A stretch of 12,617 nt of DNA. It comes from DASWHD01 sp036393335 (GTDB lineage: Bacteria; CG2-30-53-67; CG2-30-70-394). Both the position numbers and the translations under genes were made by a program. This document shows, in pieces, positions 1 through 4,948 of the stretch; within the stretch, counting starts at the first letter, position 1; every line of letters starts with the position of its first letter. Below the pieces are notes generated by a model. It was not told where the DNA came from. It worked only from the letters and a program-made list of their open reading frames with translations, and ran no database searches. The DNA lies in the NCBI GenBank assembly GCA_036393335.1, contig DASWHD010000220.1, positions 1 through 12,617 on the forward strand, written 5' to 3'.

Positions 1-79
1 TTAAATAATCCGTCGTTCCTCAGCGCTACTACTTCACGCTTTTGTCGAGTTACTCGTAAAAACCCGTTTGCGGACGCTA
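1..79 (-). pseudogene. Possible out-of-frame remainder of the GGDEF domain
   Basis: On the minus strand, past the stop of the GGDEF-like gene, a different frame stays open from about position 79 to the window edge. It encodes a stretch like DAFIASANGFLRVTRQKR followed by EVVALRNDG. The spacing of Ala/Asn, basic residues and a closing VV loosely resembles the final helix and strand of GGDEF domains (AN..L..AK....R.VV). A short piece in the third frame lies between. If this is right, the gene has suffered at least one frameshift plus an internal loss. The resemblance is weak and rests on eye alone; it could be chance. Confidence 0.25.
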
Positions 80-114
80 TGAATGCGTCACAAAAGATAT
101 CCCCAATGACTCAT

Positions 115-909
115 TCAAGCGGCAACCGGACACCGTTGCTCCGCGAACTGGTATGCTTCGTCTGGTACGCAATTTGGAAGTAGTACAACAAACTCTTCAC
201 CGCCGTGGCGATATGCATATCCGCGATGGCGTATCAGACGTTCCAGTAGGCGCTGGACACCGGGCAGTATGGAGGTGTCGATCCGGACCTCCGTGTATTT
301 TGTATTGAGCGATTTGAAGTTGTCGATGTCAACAAAGAGACAGGCGACCGGAACATCGTGGCTCTTACCTGCGTCGGTCCATTTGGAAAAATCCCGCGCC
401 TCTTGGGTGGCAGCACAAAGGACTTGAAATTTCTGTTCGATTTCACGTACTTCGGTAGCGGCGCCATCTTGATTGAGTGGGATCTGGAACAACAGATGAT
501 TATGATAGACAGCGGGATATCTCTGCACGAGGGCCTCTTTGAAGAGCGGGATTATCTTTTTCGCACCCGTGAGAGACTCATATTCACGCAACAATTCGAA
601 GCTGTTGCGTAGCGCATCGAGATCGACGACCCACTTACCACCTTGGAGAGCTAACCATGGCACCTCACCGATGCTGACAGCTTGTGCCAGAGCTTTGGCG
701 ATTTCATCCTTCGTTTGGTAGTGGTCAACCTCCTCGATGTGAATAAAGATCTCAACGGCGTCAGATGGCGCGGCCGGATCGGGTTCGCCATGCGACCACT
801 CCACGGCAAAGTAGATGGGGGAAGGCTCGAAGGTGGGCGAGGGCTCGTCGTAGATCGCGGGGAGAAACTCGAGTTGAAACGGACGGAGTCGTGCATATAG
901 CGTTGGCAT
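115..909 (-). CDS. GGDEF-like (diguanylate cyclase-type) protein, C-terminus apparently truncated
   Basis: A 264-residue protein. Residues 1 to about 185 match nothing I recognise and show no membrane segment or signal peptide. Residues 187-258 look like the front of a GGDEF domain: the first metal-site strand is LFVDIDNFKSLN (D194, D196) and the signature is GGEEF at 236-240 in the context YRHGGEEFVVLLPN. The usual GHxxGD stretch after the Asn is replaced by NTKYTEVRIDTSILP, and there is no RxxD inhibitory site before the signature. In the family this domain makes cyclic di-GMP. Here the reading frame stops about 25 residues after GGEEF, where a complete domain runs on for 70 or more, so activity is doubtful. 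The ATG at 909 is well supported by GAGG six bases upstream. Base composition is more AT-rich than the rest of the window, which suggests a different origin. Likely cytoplasmic. Confidence 0.75.
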   Translation of the reverse strand: MPTLYARLRPFQLEFLPAIYDEPSPTFEPSPIYFAVEWSHGEPDPAAPSDAVEIFIHIEEVDHYQTKDEIAKALAQAVSIGEVPWLALQGGKWVVDLDALRNSFELLREYESLTGAKKIIPLFKEALVQRYPAVYHNHLLFQIPLNQDGAATEVREIEQKFQVLCAATQEARDFSKWTDAGKSHDVPVACLFVDIDNFKSLNTKYTEVRIDTSILPGVQRLLERLIRHRGYAYRHGGEEFVVLLPNCVPDEAYQFAEQRCPVAA

Positions 910-963
910 TTTACCTCGATTGGGCTGATGTGCGCGGAATCCGGCGGCCCACTTTGATAGCGC

Positions 964-1158
964 TCACGTCGAACGATGCGATCGGGGTGAGACCCAGGTA
1001 TCGGTGATTTCCACGAGCGCGATGCACTCCGGGCCGTCGTTGCGGGTGTTGTTGACGTAGCGGCTGACCGAGTGGCAGGCCATGGCCTCGGCAGGGTAGG
1101 GACGCAGGAGCCGCTGAACGGCCTCGGGATTCTGCACGCCGGGATCGAGCCAGAGTAA
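964..1158 (-). pseudogene. C-terminal fragment of an SRAP (YedK/HMCES-type) protein
   Basis: The minus-strand frame ending at 964 contains LWLDPGVQNPEAVQRLLRPY followed by PAEAM...PVSRYVNN-type residues; here the text reads SVSRYVNNTRNDGP. The WLDP, LLRPYPAEAM and VNN.RND.P elements are the usual C-terminal end of SOS-response-associated peptidase (SRAP) proteins, which crosslink to abasic sites in single-stranded DNA. A full protein is about 220 residues with a catalytic Cys2; only about the last 50-60 are here. The homology starts next to a tandem TAACGGGGTCG duplication and the dispersed repeat at 1171-1200, so the first three quarters, including the active site, are missing. I read it as a dead remnant, not a working gene. 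Confidence 0.7.
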
Positions 1159-1200
1159 CGGGGTCGTAACGGGGTCGGTCCTGCATACTTGCAAGTTTGC
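1156..1200. repeat. Dispersed repeat, copy A (core GGGGTCGGTCCTGCA)
   Basis: TAACGGGGTCG occurs twice in tandem (1156-1166 and 1167-1177). The second copy runs into the repeat core and then into the near-palindrome centred on CTTGCAAG, ending at 1200. The same core recurs at 1651, 1676, 2360 and 2423, always in this orientation. Copy A lies exactly at the break of the SRAP fragment. Confidence 0.85.
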
Positions 1201-1349
1201 GTTCGGGGCGATGCGGTTCGACCGGTACTCTTTTCGGGCTGTCTGCGGGGGCCATGGCCTCCCCCGTGGGTCTGGCGGCGAACCTATTCTCCGGAGCGGA
1301 GGGCGTCAACGGTGGCGTTGGGGCGAGACGAACTGGGTCGGTCGAGGTT

Positions 1350-1377
1350 CTCTCGCGAAGCCGCGAAGGTCGCAGAG
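1350..1377. repeat. Short degenerate tandem repeat (GCGAAG-type)
   Basis: The units CGCGAAG, CGCGAAG and CGCAGAG follow each other at about 10-base spacing. From memory this resembles the dispersed CGCAAAG-type repeats found in many GC-rich proteobacterial genomes. No function is evident. Confidence 0.4.
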
Positions 1378-1394
1378 GGGAGTGGGGCACCGGA

Positions 1395-1418
1395 GGGTTC
1401 GGAGTGGCTCCCGAACCC
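1395..1418. repeat. Perfect 8-bp hairpin
   Basis: GGGTTCGG at 1395-1402 pairs with CCGAACCC at 1411-1418 across an 8-base loop. It lies in non-coding DNA with no poly-T run after it, so it looks like repeat structure more than a terminator. Confidence 0.5.
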
Positions 1419-1477
1419 GATTCACTCCGGGGGGCGGAGACGCAGGGGATGACCGCGGATTCAACGAGGCAGGCACC

Positions 1478-1557
1478 CTCTGCGCCCTCTGTGATCTCTG
1501 TGGCGAACAGATCTCTTTTTTGGGGCGATTGCCACAGAGGGCACAGAGATCCCAGAG
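1478..1557. repeat. Imperfect inverted repeat with 27-base arms (CTCTGTG family)
   Basis: The left arm at 1478-1504 carries CTCTGTGATCTCTGTGGC. The right arm at 1531-1557 carries GCCACAGAGGGCACAGAGAT. They can pair over most of 27 bases around a 26-base, T-rich loop. Each arm is itself a tandem of roughly 9-base CTCTGTGNN units. A further half-copy (CTGTGTCCTCTGCGT) sits at 1633-1647. This looks like a miniature repeat element that has no coding capacity. Confidence 0.65.
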
Positions 1558-1650
1558 AAAGGTCGTTGGCAGGTGCGAACCGAGGCAGGCTTCCCGGTTC
1601 CGTCAGCGCATCCCCCATCTGCCCATCCTCTTCTGTGTCCTCTGCGTAAC

Positions 1651-1700
1651 GGGGTCGGTCCTGCATCCTTATGCTGGGGTCGGTCCTGCAAACTTGCAAG
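1651..1700. repeat. Dispersed repeat, copies B and C
   Basis: GGGGTCGGTCCTGCA occurs at 1651-1665 and again at 1676-1690. The second copy continues into AACTTGCAAG up to 1700. Both have the same orientation as copy A. The pair lies just beyond the 3' end of the ParE-like gene. Confidence 0.85.
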
Positions 1701-1743
1701 ATTGCACCCGGCTGTAGGGAGACGGTGATCTCCGTCAGCGGCG

Positions 1744-2052
1744 TCACCGATCCGTGCCGGCTCGGGCCTTCCACGCCTGGGGGTCGCGGGCCGTGTGGAG
1801 CACGGCGAGGACGACGATCCGCTGGGGCTCGACGACGTAGAACACTCCGTATGGGAACCTCCTCGTCAGCGCCCGGCGAACGTCACCCTCGACCTCCTGA
1901 CAGGCGACCGGTCTCTTCTCGATCGCCAGCAGAGCCGCGTCGAGCGCCTCCATGAAGCGGCGGCCCAGGCCCGTCTGACGCTCCTCGTACCAGAGGTAAC
2001 CCTGGCGCACGTCCTCTTCGGCTGCGGGCCGGAGGATGAGCCCGCGACTCAT
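1744..2052 (-). CDS. ParE/RelE-superfamily toxin-like protein
   Basis: A 102-residue protein with the ParE-type layout. An N-terminal helical hairpin contains AAEEDVRQGYLWYEERQTGLG and RRFMEALDAALLAIEKRP. C-terminal strands follow: RRALTRRFPYGVFYVVE, RIVVLAVLHTARDP, QAW. The RRFPYG(V)FY and VLAVLHTARDP blocks are characteristic of the family. ParE members poison DNA gyrase and RelE members cleave mRNA on the ribosome; which applies here cannot be told, though the absence of an obvious RelE catalytic triad and the strong ParE pattern favour ParE. The ATG overlaps the upstream antitoxin stop by four bases (ATGA), which implies translational coupling. There is no strong ribosome-binding site of its own. 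Length is normal for the family, so it looks intact. Confidence 0.85.
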   Translation of the reverse strand: MSRGLILRPAAEEDVRQGYLWYEERQTGLGRRFMEALDAALLAIEKRPVACQEVEGDVRRALTRRFPYGVFYVVEPQRIVVLAVLHTARDPQAWKARAGTDR

Positions 2053-2267
2053 CGATCGCCCAGGATACGCTTTCGCACCTCGGCCCAGGGTGACCCTGCC
2101 GTCGGGTCACGTCGATAGGCGGCGAGGCGCTCCCGGACAACATCGAGAACCTCCCCAGTCACCTCGACCGCCTCGGGAACCTCGGCGACGCTGTCCCAGA
2201 TGTCACCCACGAGCTGGATCCGTTCGGCAACACTGAGGTCGAGAAGGTCGGCGGCCGTGACTCTCAT
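2049..2267 (-). CDS. PF09720-type addiction-module antitoxin
   Basis: A 72-residue protein that starts with LLDLSVAERIQLVGDIWDSV and ends with AAYRRDPTAGSPWAEVRKRI. This is the typical pattern of the 'addiction module component' family (PF09720/TIGR02574): an LS..ERl.LvedIWDSi helix followed by a Y..dP..g..W.EV..ri tail that wraps the toxin. It is the expected partner of a ParE-like toxin and is encoded first, as is usual, with a four-base overlap into the toxin gene. These antitoxins neutralise the toxin by direct binding and may help repress their own operon. No clear Shine-Dalgarno site stands directly before the ATG; GAGAGTGG lies about 13 bases upstream. Confidence 0.85.
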   Translation of the reverse strand: MRVTAADLLDLSVAERIQLVGDIWDSVAEVPEAVEVTGEVLDVVRERLAAYRRDPTAGSPWAEVRKRILGDR

Positions 2268-2359
2268 GGGGCCAATCTACCACTCTCGATCTGGGCTCGC
2301 TACGCGCGGCCCCGGCGCTGCTCGCCCTCGCCACCTATCGCCGTGTCGGGGTCGGTGCC

Positions 2360-2447
2360 GGGGTCGGTCCTGCAAACTTGTGGCGGGGTCGTGGCGGGGT
2401 CGGTCCTTGGCGGGGTCGTGGCGGGGTCGGTCCTGCAAACTTGCAAG
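2360..2447. repeat. Dispersed repeat, copies D and E, with an internal 27-bp perfect tandem duplication
   Basis: Copy D (core at 2360-2374, continuing to CAAACTTG at 2380) and copy E (core at 2423-2437, continuing to CTTGCAAG at 2447) flank a perfect 27-base duplication (2381-2407 and 2408-2434). That duplication itself contains TGGCGGGGTCG twice per unit. Copy E ends four bases before the stop codon of the PIN-domain gene at 2451-2453, so the repeat directly abuts its 3' end. Confidence 0.85.
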
Positions 2448-2450
2448 ACG

Positions 2451-2942
2451 CTAACCAATCGACTCGGGCGAATCCCTACATCGCCCTTGCGTGACCAGCC
2501 CGAAGGGCTGGGGCATTCCTGTGAGGAAGCGTGCCACGAATGCCCACGGCGCCAGGACCGTGACCGTGGCAGACGACGCTGCCAGCAGGGTGCGATCCCC
2601 GGTGACCCGCACCGTGTCCGGCTGGGCGGCAAGGAGATCCCAGAGGTGTTGATCGCCGGGATCGGGAGACGAGTCAGACGCGCCGCCTGACTCGCGCACC
2701 CTGCCACCGGCGGTGATCTCCGTCAGCACGGGATCGATTTCGGGCTCATCCAGACCGTGCCTCTCCCGGATCCGCGGCCGCAACAACCCGTCGCGGTACT
2801 CGGCGAGCAGGGCGACGGAGAGCAGGAACAGGATCCGACCGGCGACCATGGCGTCCAGGATGCGGGCCGTGGGTGCGTCGCCATCGGCGGTGAGCAGCCC
2901 ACGGACGACCACCGAGGTGTCGATCACCCACGGCGCGCTCAT
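2451..2942 (-). CDS. PIN-domain ribonuclease, VapC-like toxin (COG1569-like)
   Basis: A 163-residue protein with PIN-domain acidic residues in order: D8 in WVIDTSVVV, E48 in LLAEYRDGLLRPRI, D97 in DPGDQHLWDLL, and D116 in VTGDRTLL. This spacing matches the COG1569 type of putative PIN toxin. The family cuts RNA with Mg2+ bound by the acidic cluster, and is held in check by a co-encoded antitoxin. The gene follows a ribbon-helix-helix antitoxin with a four-base ATGA overlap. Family proteins usually end soon after the strand seen here as VTVLAPWAFVARFL (about residue 140). The last 20-odd residues, PQPFGLVTQGRC and onward, come from DNA that contains a perfect hairpin and runs into the dispersed repeat, so the tail is probably acquired. 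The catalytic core appears intact. Confidence 0.85.
   Translation of the reverse strand: MSAPWVIDTSVVVRGLLTADGDAPTARILDAMVAGRILFLLSVALLAEYRDGLLRPRIRERHGLDEPEIDPVLTEITAGGRVRESGGASDSSPDPGDQHLWDLLAAQPDTVRVTGDRTLLAASSATVTVLAPWAFVARFLTGMPQPFGLVTQGRCRDSPESIG
2495..2511. repeat. Hairpin inside the 3' end of the PIN gene
   Basis: CCAGCCC at 2495-2501 pairs perfectly with GGGCTGG at 2505-2511 across GAA. It encodes part of the unusual C-terminal tail of the PIN protein and looks like short repeat DNA that has been read into the gene. Confidence 0.5.
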
Positions 2943-3175
2943 CGGGTGCGGGCGGCGCGGGTCTCGGAGAGCGCGACCTCCAGCGCCTCGGCCTCGCCCA
3001 GTCGGCTCGCCTGGCGCGCCCGGGCCACGAGCTGTGCGGCGCTCTCCCGGGTCTTGACCCCATAGAATTGCAGGCTCTTCTCGATGATCTGCCCGAGGGT
3101 CTCGCCCCGCCGCGCGGTGGCCTCCTTCAGCGCCCGGTGGGTTTCGTTAGAGAGGGTGATGGTGAGCCGAGCCAT
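2939..3175 (-). CDS. Ribbon-helix-helix antitoxin partner of the PIN toxin
   Basis: A 78-residue protein beginning MARLTITLSNETHRALKEAT, a ribbon-helix-helix (MetJ/Arc-type) DNA-binding start: the strand RLTITL, then helix ETHRALKEATAR, then the second helix GETLGQIIEKSLQFYG. The remainder, rich in Ala, Arg and Glu, is the likely toxin-binding tail. Such proteins bind their own promoter as dimers and neutralise the toxin. I chose the ATG at 3175 because GGGAG lies seven bases upstream and the strand starts at once. An in-frame ATG at 3220 would add 15 residues outside the fold. The stop overlaps the start of the PIN gene (ATGA at 2939-2942). Confidence 0.85.
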   Translation of the reverse strand: MARLTITLSNETHRALKEATARRGETLGQIIEKSLQFYGVKTRESAAQLVARARQASRLGEAEALEVALSETRAARTR

Positions 3176-3413
3176 GGGATCTCCCGAGAGGGGCGTGGAG
3201 GCACCGCACCACCGACCCATCGTAACACCTGCATGACGGCTAACGCCCCGGTCGCACCCTCTCCCACGAGCCTCGCGGCCTTGGTGAGTTATGTGTCCTT
3301 CTAGGTTTGTCAGCCGTTAGCGATCGGCCTTCGGTCGTGGCGGCTTCGGGGACGGTGCGCCGCGCTGCGCTTGGCGCACCCTATGACTGTCCGTCGCTCG
3401 ACGGCCCACACCC
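3176..3413. other. Intergenic region upstream of the PIN module, with a repeat hairpin
   Basis: No gene is seen. The half nearest the antitoxin start should contain its promoter and operator, but I find no clear -35/-10 pair. The half nearest the DUF2283 gene contains the GGTGCGCC hairpin at 3354-3380. A pair of 7-base arms, GCTAACG (3239-3245) and CGTTAGC (3315-3321), brackets the middle. Confidence 0.5.
3354..3380. repeat. GGTGCGCC/GGCGCACC hairpin repeat
   Basis: GGTGCGCC at 3354-3361 pairs perfectly with GGCGCACC at 3373-3380 around an 11-base loop (GCGCTGCGCTT). The loop and flanks (CCTA after it) match, from memory, a short repeat scattered through many GC-rich proteobacterial genomes. 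It lies 34 bases beyond the stop of the DUF2283 gene and could end that transcript, though no T-run follows. Confidence 0.6.
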
Positions 3414-3611
3414 TCATGCCGCGATCTGCTCGAAGGAGAAGTGCGGGATGTCGGCGCGCTCGCTGGCGTGCTCGACGGTGATGGCAACGATCCGGCCGTC
3501 CCGGTCCACATCGAGGAGCGTGTTTTCGTCCAGGTCCCGCGTCTCGGCGACTTCGGCCACAGTGAACTCGATGAGCAGCGTATCCGTGTCCTGGAAATAC
3601 TTGATCTTCAT
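3414..3611 (-). CDS. DUF2283-family small protein
   Basis: A 65-residue acidic protein starting MKIKYFQDTDTLLIEF and continuing with ETRDLDENTLLDVDRDGRI and VAITVEHAS. The YD..DTLyI, E...l.e...vDlD..Gri and I.i..AS elements are the DUF2283 pattern. Its biochemical role is unknown. The gene directly follows, with a four-base ATGA overlap, a 78-aa gene of the sort often found beside DUF2283. The tight coupling and the location beside two toxin-antitoxin pairs suggest it is one half of a similar two-part module, with the acidic DUF2283 protein perhaps the antitoxin-like half; that is inference only. Confidence 0.8.
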   Translation of the reverse strand: MKIKYFQDTDTLLIEFTVAEVAETRDLDENTLLDVDRDGRIVAITVEHASERADIPHFSFEQIAA

Positions 3612-3844
3612 GGCCGATAGCTCCGGTCAAAGAATGCGTTATGGACGGTCTCACCATCCGAGAGGAGGACCACGCGCAGGTATCGACCACCCACCTCCAC
3701 GATAGCTGCCCACCGTCGAATCCGACCATCCTCCTGAACCATCTCTTTTTCGGGCCGGTCGACAACTCGCTGGATCCATTCTAGCTGGATCGTGGCGCGG
3801 TCCGGCCGAGCCCACATCGCTTCGAAATACTTGGTGAACTTCAC
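3608..3844 (-). CDS. Small uncharacterised protein paired with DUF2283 (possible toxin-like half)
   Basis: A 78-residue protein beginning (GTG)KFTKYFEAMWARPDRATI and ending RYLRVVLLSDGETVHNAFFD plus four residues. The central RIRRWAAIVEVGGRYLRVVLL looks like two beta strands, preceded by a helical part with EWIQRVVDRPEKE. I know this protein type as a frequent neighbour of DUF2283 (resembling DUF4258-type annotations) but know no proven function. The short size, the helix-then-strands plan and the conserved polar end HNAFFDR recall RelE/BrnT-like toxins without a clear match. I prefer the GTG at 3844 because GGGAGG lies four to five bases before it. An in-frame GTG at 3856 overlaps that site and would add four residues. 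The stop overlaps the DUF2283 start (ATGA at 3608-3611). Confidence 0.75.
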   Translation of the reverse strand: MKFTKYFEAMWARPDRATIQLEWIQRVVDRPEKEMVQEDGRIRRWAAIVEVGGRYLRVVLLSDGETVHNAFFDRSYRP

Positions 3845-3860
3845 CTTACCTCCCACTTCA

Positions 3861-3917
3861 TCATCCGCCGACGGGGGCCGGAAGGCGATGGTGCCCTGCT
3901 TGCTGCACCAAGGCCAT
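3861..3917 (-). CDS. Possible 18-codon upstream leader ORF
   Basis: An ATG at 3917 has a strong GGGAGG five bases upstream (3923-3928). It opens an 18-residue frame (MALVQQAGHHRLPAPVGG) ending at 3861, 16 bases before the GTG of the 78-aa gene. The stop overlaps a following ATG (TGATG), whose short frame in turn covers the ribosome-binding site of the next gene. It could be a coupling leader peptide or the last scrap of a lost gene. Only the strong ribosome-binding site supports it. Confidence 0.25.
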   Translation of the reverse strand: MALVQQAGHHRLPAPVGG

Positions 3918-4144
3918 CACGTCCTCCCTTCTCCGAATGTGAGTCCCGGGTTACACGCGCTGCTTGCCGGCGGGACATCCTCATCTTCTCGCTTGTCGCC
4001 ATCGCTATCCGCACTGGCAATCGACCGACCACGAGACCCACGGCGATCCCGTTCTCGAAACCCTCGCGATGACCCTTGGTGAGCAGCGCGGCTTCGGGGG
4101 ATCATGGCCCGCTGCGACTTCACCTTCAGAGGCCGTGTCTCACT

Positions 4145-4948
4145 ATGACCGACCAACTCCTCCCCATCGGCCAGCGCATCCTGCTGCACCTCGCCTATCA
4201 GGGGACGGCGTATGCCGGGTGGCAGGTGCAGCCGGGGGAGGTTACGGTGCAGGCGGCGGTGGAGGCGGTCTTGTCGCGGCTCTGTGATCGGCCGGTGCGG
4301 GTCCATGGGGCGGGGCGGACGGATGCCGGGGTCCATGCCGAGGAGATGCCGGCGCACTTCGACCTGCCGCGGGCCTTCGCCGCCGAGGCCCTGCTGCGCG
4401 GGCTCAACGCCCTGCTGCCGGAGGACGTCGTGGTGCGGCGGCTGGCGGCGGTGGACCACGACTTCCACGCGCGGTTCGCGGCGGTGGGCAAGCTCTACTG
4501 CTACCGGATCCTCAACCGGCCGGAGCCGCCCCTTTTCCGGCGCCCCTTCGTCTATTGGGAGCGCGGACCCCTGGACCGGACCGCCATGGCCGCCGCCCTG
4601 GCGCAGGTGGTGGGGGAGCACGACTTCTCCAGCCTGTGCGCCGCCGACGCCGATGCCACCACCCGGGTGCGGCGGGTGGCGGCGGCGCAGTGGCGGGAGG
4701 TCGGTGACGAGCTGCAGCTCTGGATCGCCGGCGATGGCTTCCTCAAGCACATGGTGCGGACCCTGGCCGGCACCCTAGTGGAGATCGGGCGCGGCCGGTT
4801 GCACAGCTCGCGGATGGCCGCGATCCTCGCCGCTCGCGACCGGCGGCAGGCCGGTACCACCGCGCCGGCGCGCGGCCTCTGCCTGATGGGCGTGGCGTAC
4901 CGGCAAACCGAAGTGGAGCAGTGGCGTGCAAATCTTGGTCACCAATGA
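4145..4948 (+). CDS. truA: tRNA pseudouridine(38-40) synthase TruA
   Basis: A 267-residue cytoplasmic enzyme that converts uridines 38-40 of the tRNA anticodon arm to pseudouridine. The family start RILLHLAYQGTAYAGWQ (residues 11-27) and the catalytic block GAGRTDAGVHA with the nucleophile Asp60 are present. RRPFVYW, the HDFSSLCA block and the C-terminal FLKHMVRTLAGTLVEIGRGR are also typical. Length is normal. I chose the ATG at 4145 because the family fold begins a few residues later; an upstream ATG at 4076 in the same frame would add 23 residues unlike any TruA. The ribosome-binding site is weak (AGAGG about 14 bases upstream). The last 23 bases overlap surE, so the two are probably one operon. 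Confidence 0.95.
   Translation: MTDQLLPIGQRILLHLAYQGTAYAGWQVQPGEVTVQAAVEAVLSRLCDRPVRVHGAGRTDAGVHAEEMPAHFDLPRAFAAEALLRGLNALLPEDVVVRRLAAVDHDFHARFAAVGKLYCYRILNRPEPPLFRRPFVYWERGPLDRTAMAAALAQVVGEHDFSSLCAADADATTRVRRVAAAQWREVGDELQLWIAGDGFLKHMVRTLAGTLVEIGRGRLHSSRMAAILAARDRRQAGTTAPARGLCLMGVAYRQTEVEQWRANLGHQ

Larger units (their letters stand above)
1201..1650. other. Gene-free spacer of mixed short repeats and hairpins
   Basis: Long open frames cross this stretch on both strands, but none has a recognisable protein, a ribosome-binding site or coherent codon use. What is visible is repeat material: a degenerate GCGAAG-type repeat at 1350-1377, a hairpin at 1395-1418, and a long inverted repeat at 1478-1557. 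I see no gene. Confidence 0.6.

Noticed and set aside
911..1774. Long minus-strand frame of 287 codons across the repeat region
   Set aside because: Its translation is a read-through of the dispersed repeats and hairpins, has no recognisable domain, and competes with the better-supported SRAP remnant in another frame.
2360..2447. CRISPR-like array
   Set aside because: The repeat units are directly adjacent or overlapping with no regular spacers of constant length, and no cas gene is present.
3239..3321. Integron attC-like site (GCTAACG ... CGTTAGC, 83 bp) upstream of the PIN module
   Set aside because: The outer arms pair over only 7 bases, the last base pairs deviate from the GTTRRRY/RYYYAAC cores, the inner L sites are not complementary, and no matching site bounds the module cleanly at its other end.
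3917..4750. 277-codon minus-strand frame opposite truA
   Set aside because: It is antisense to a confidently assigned truA and shows no family features.
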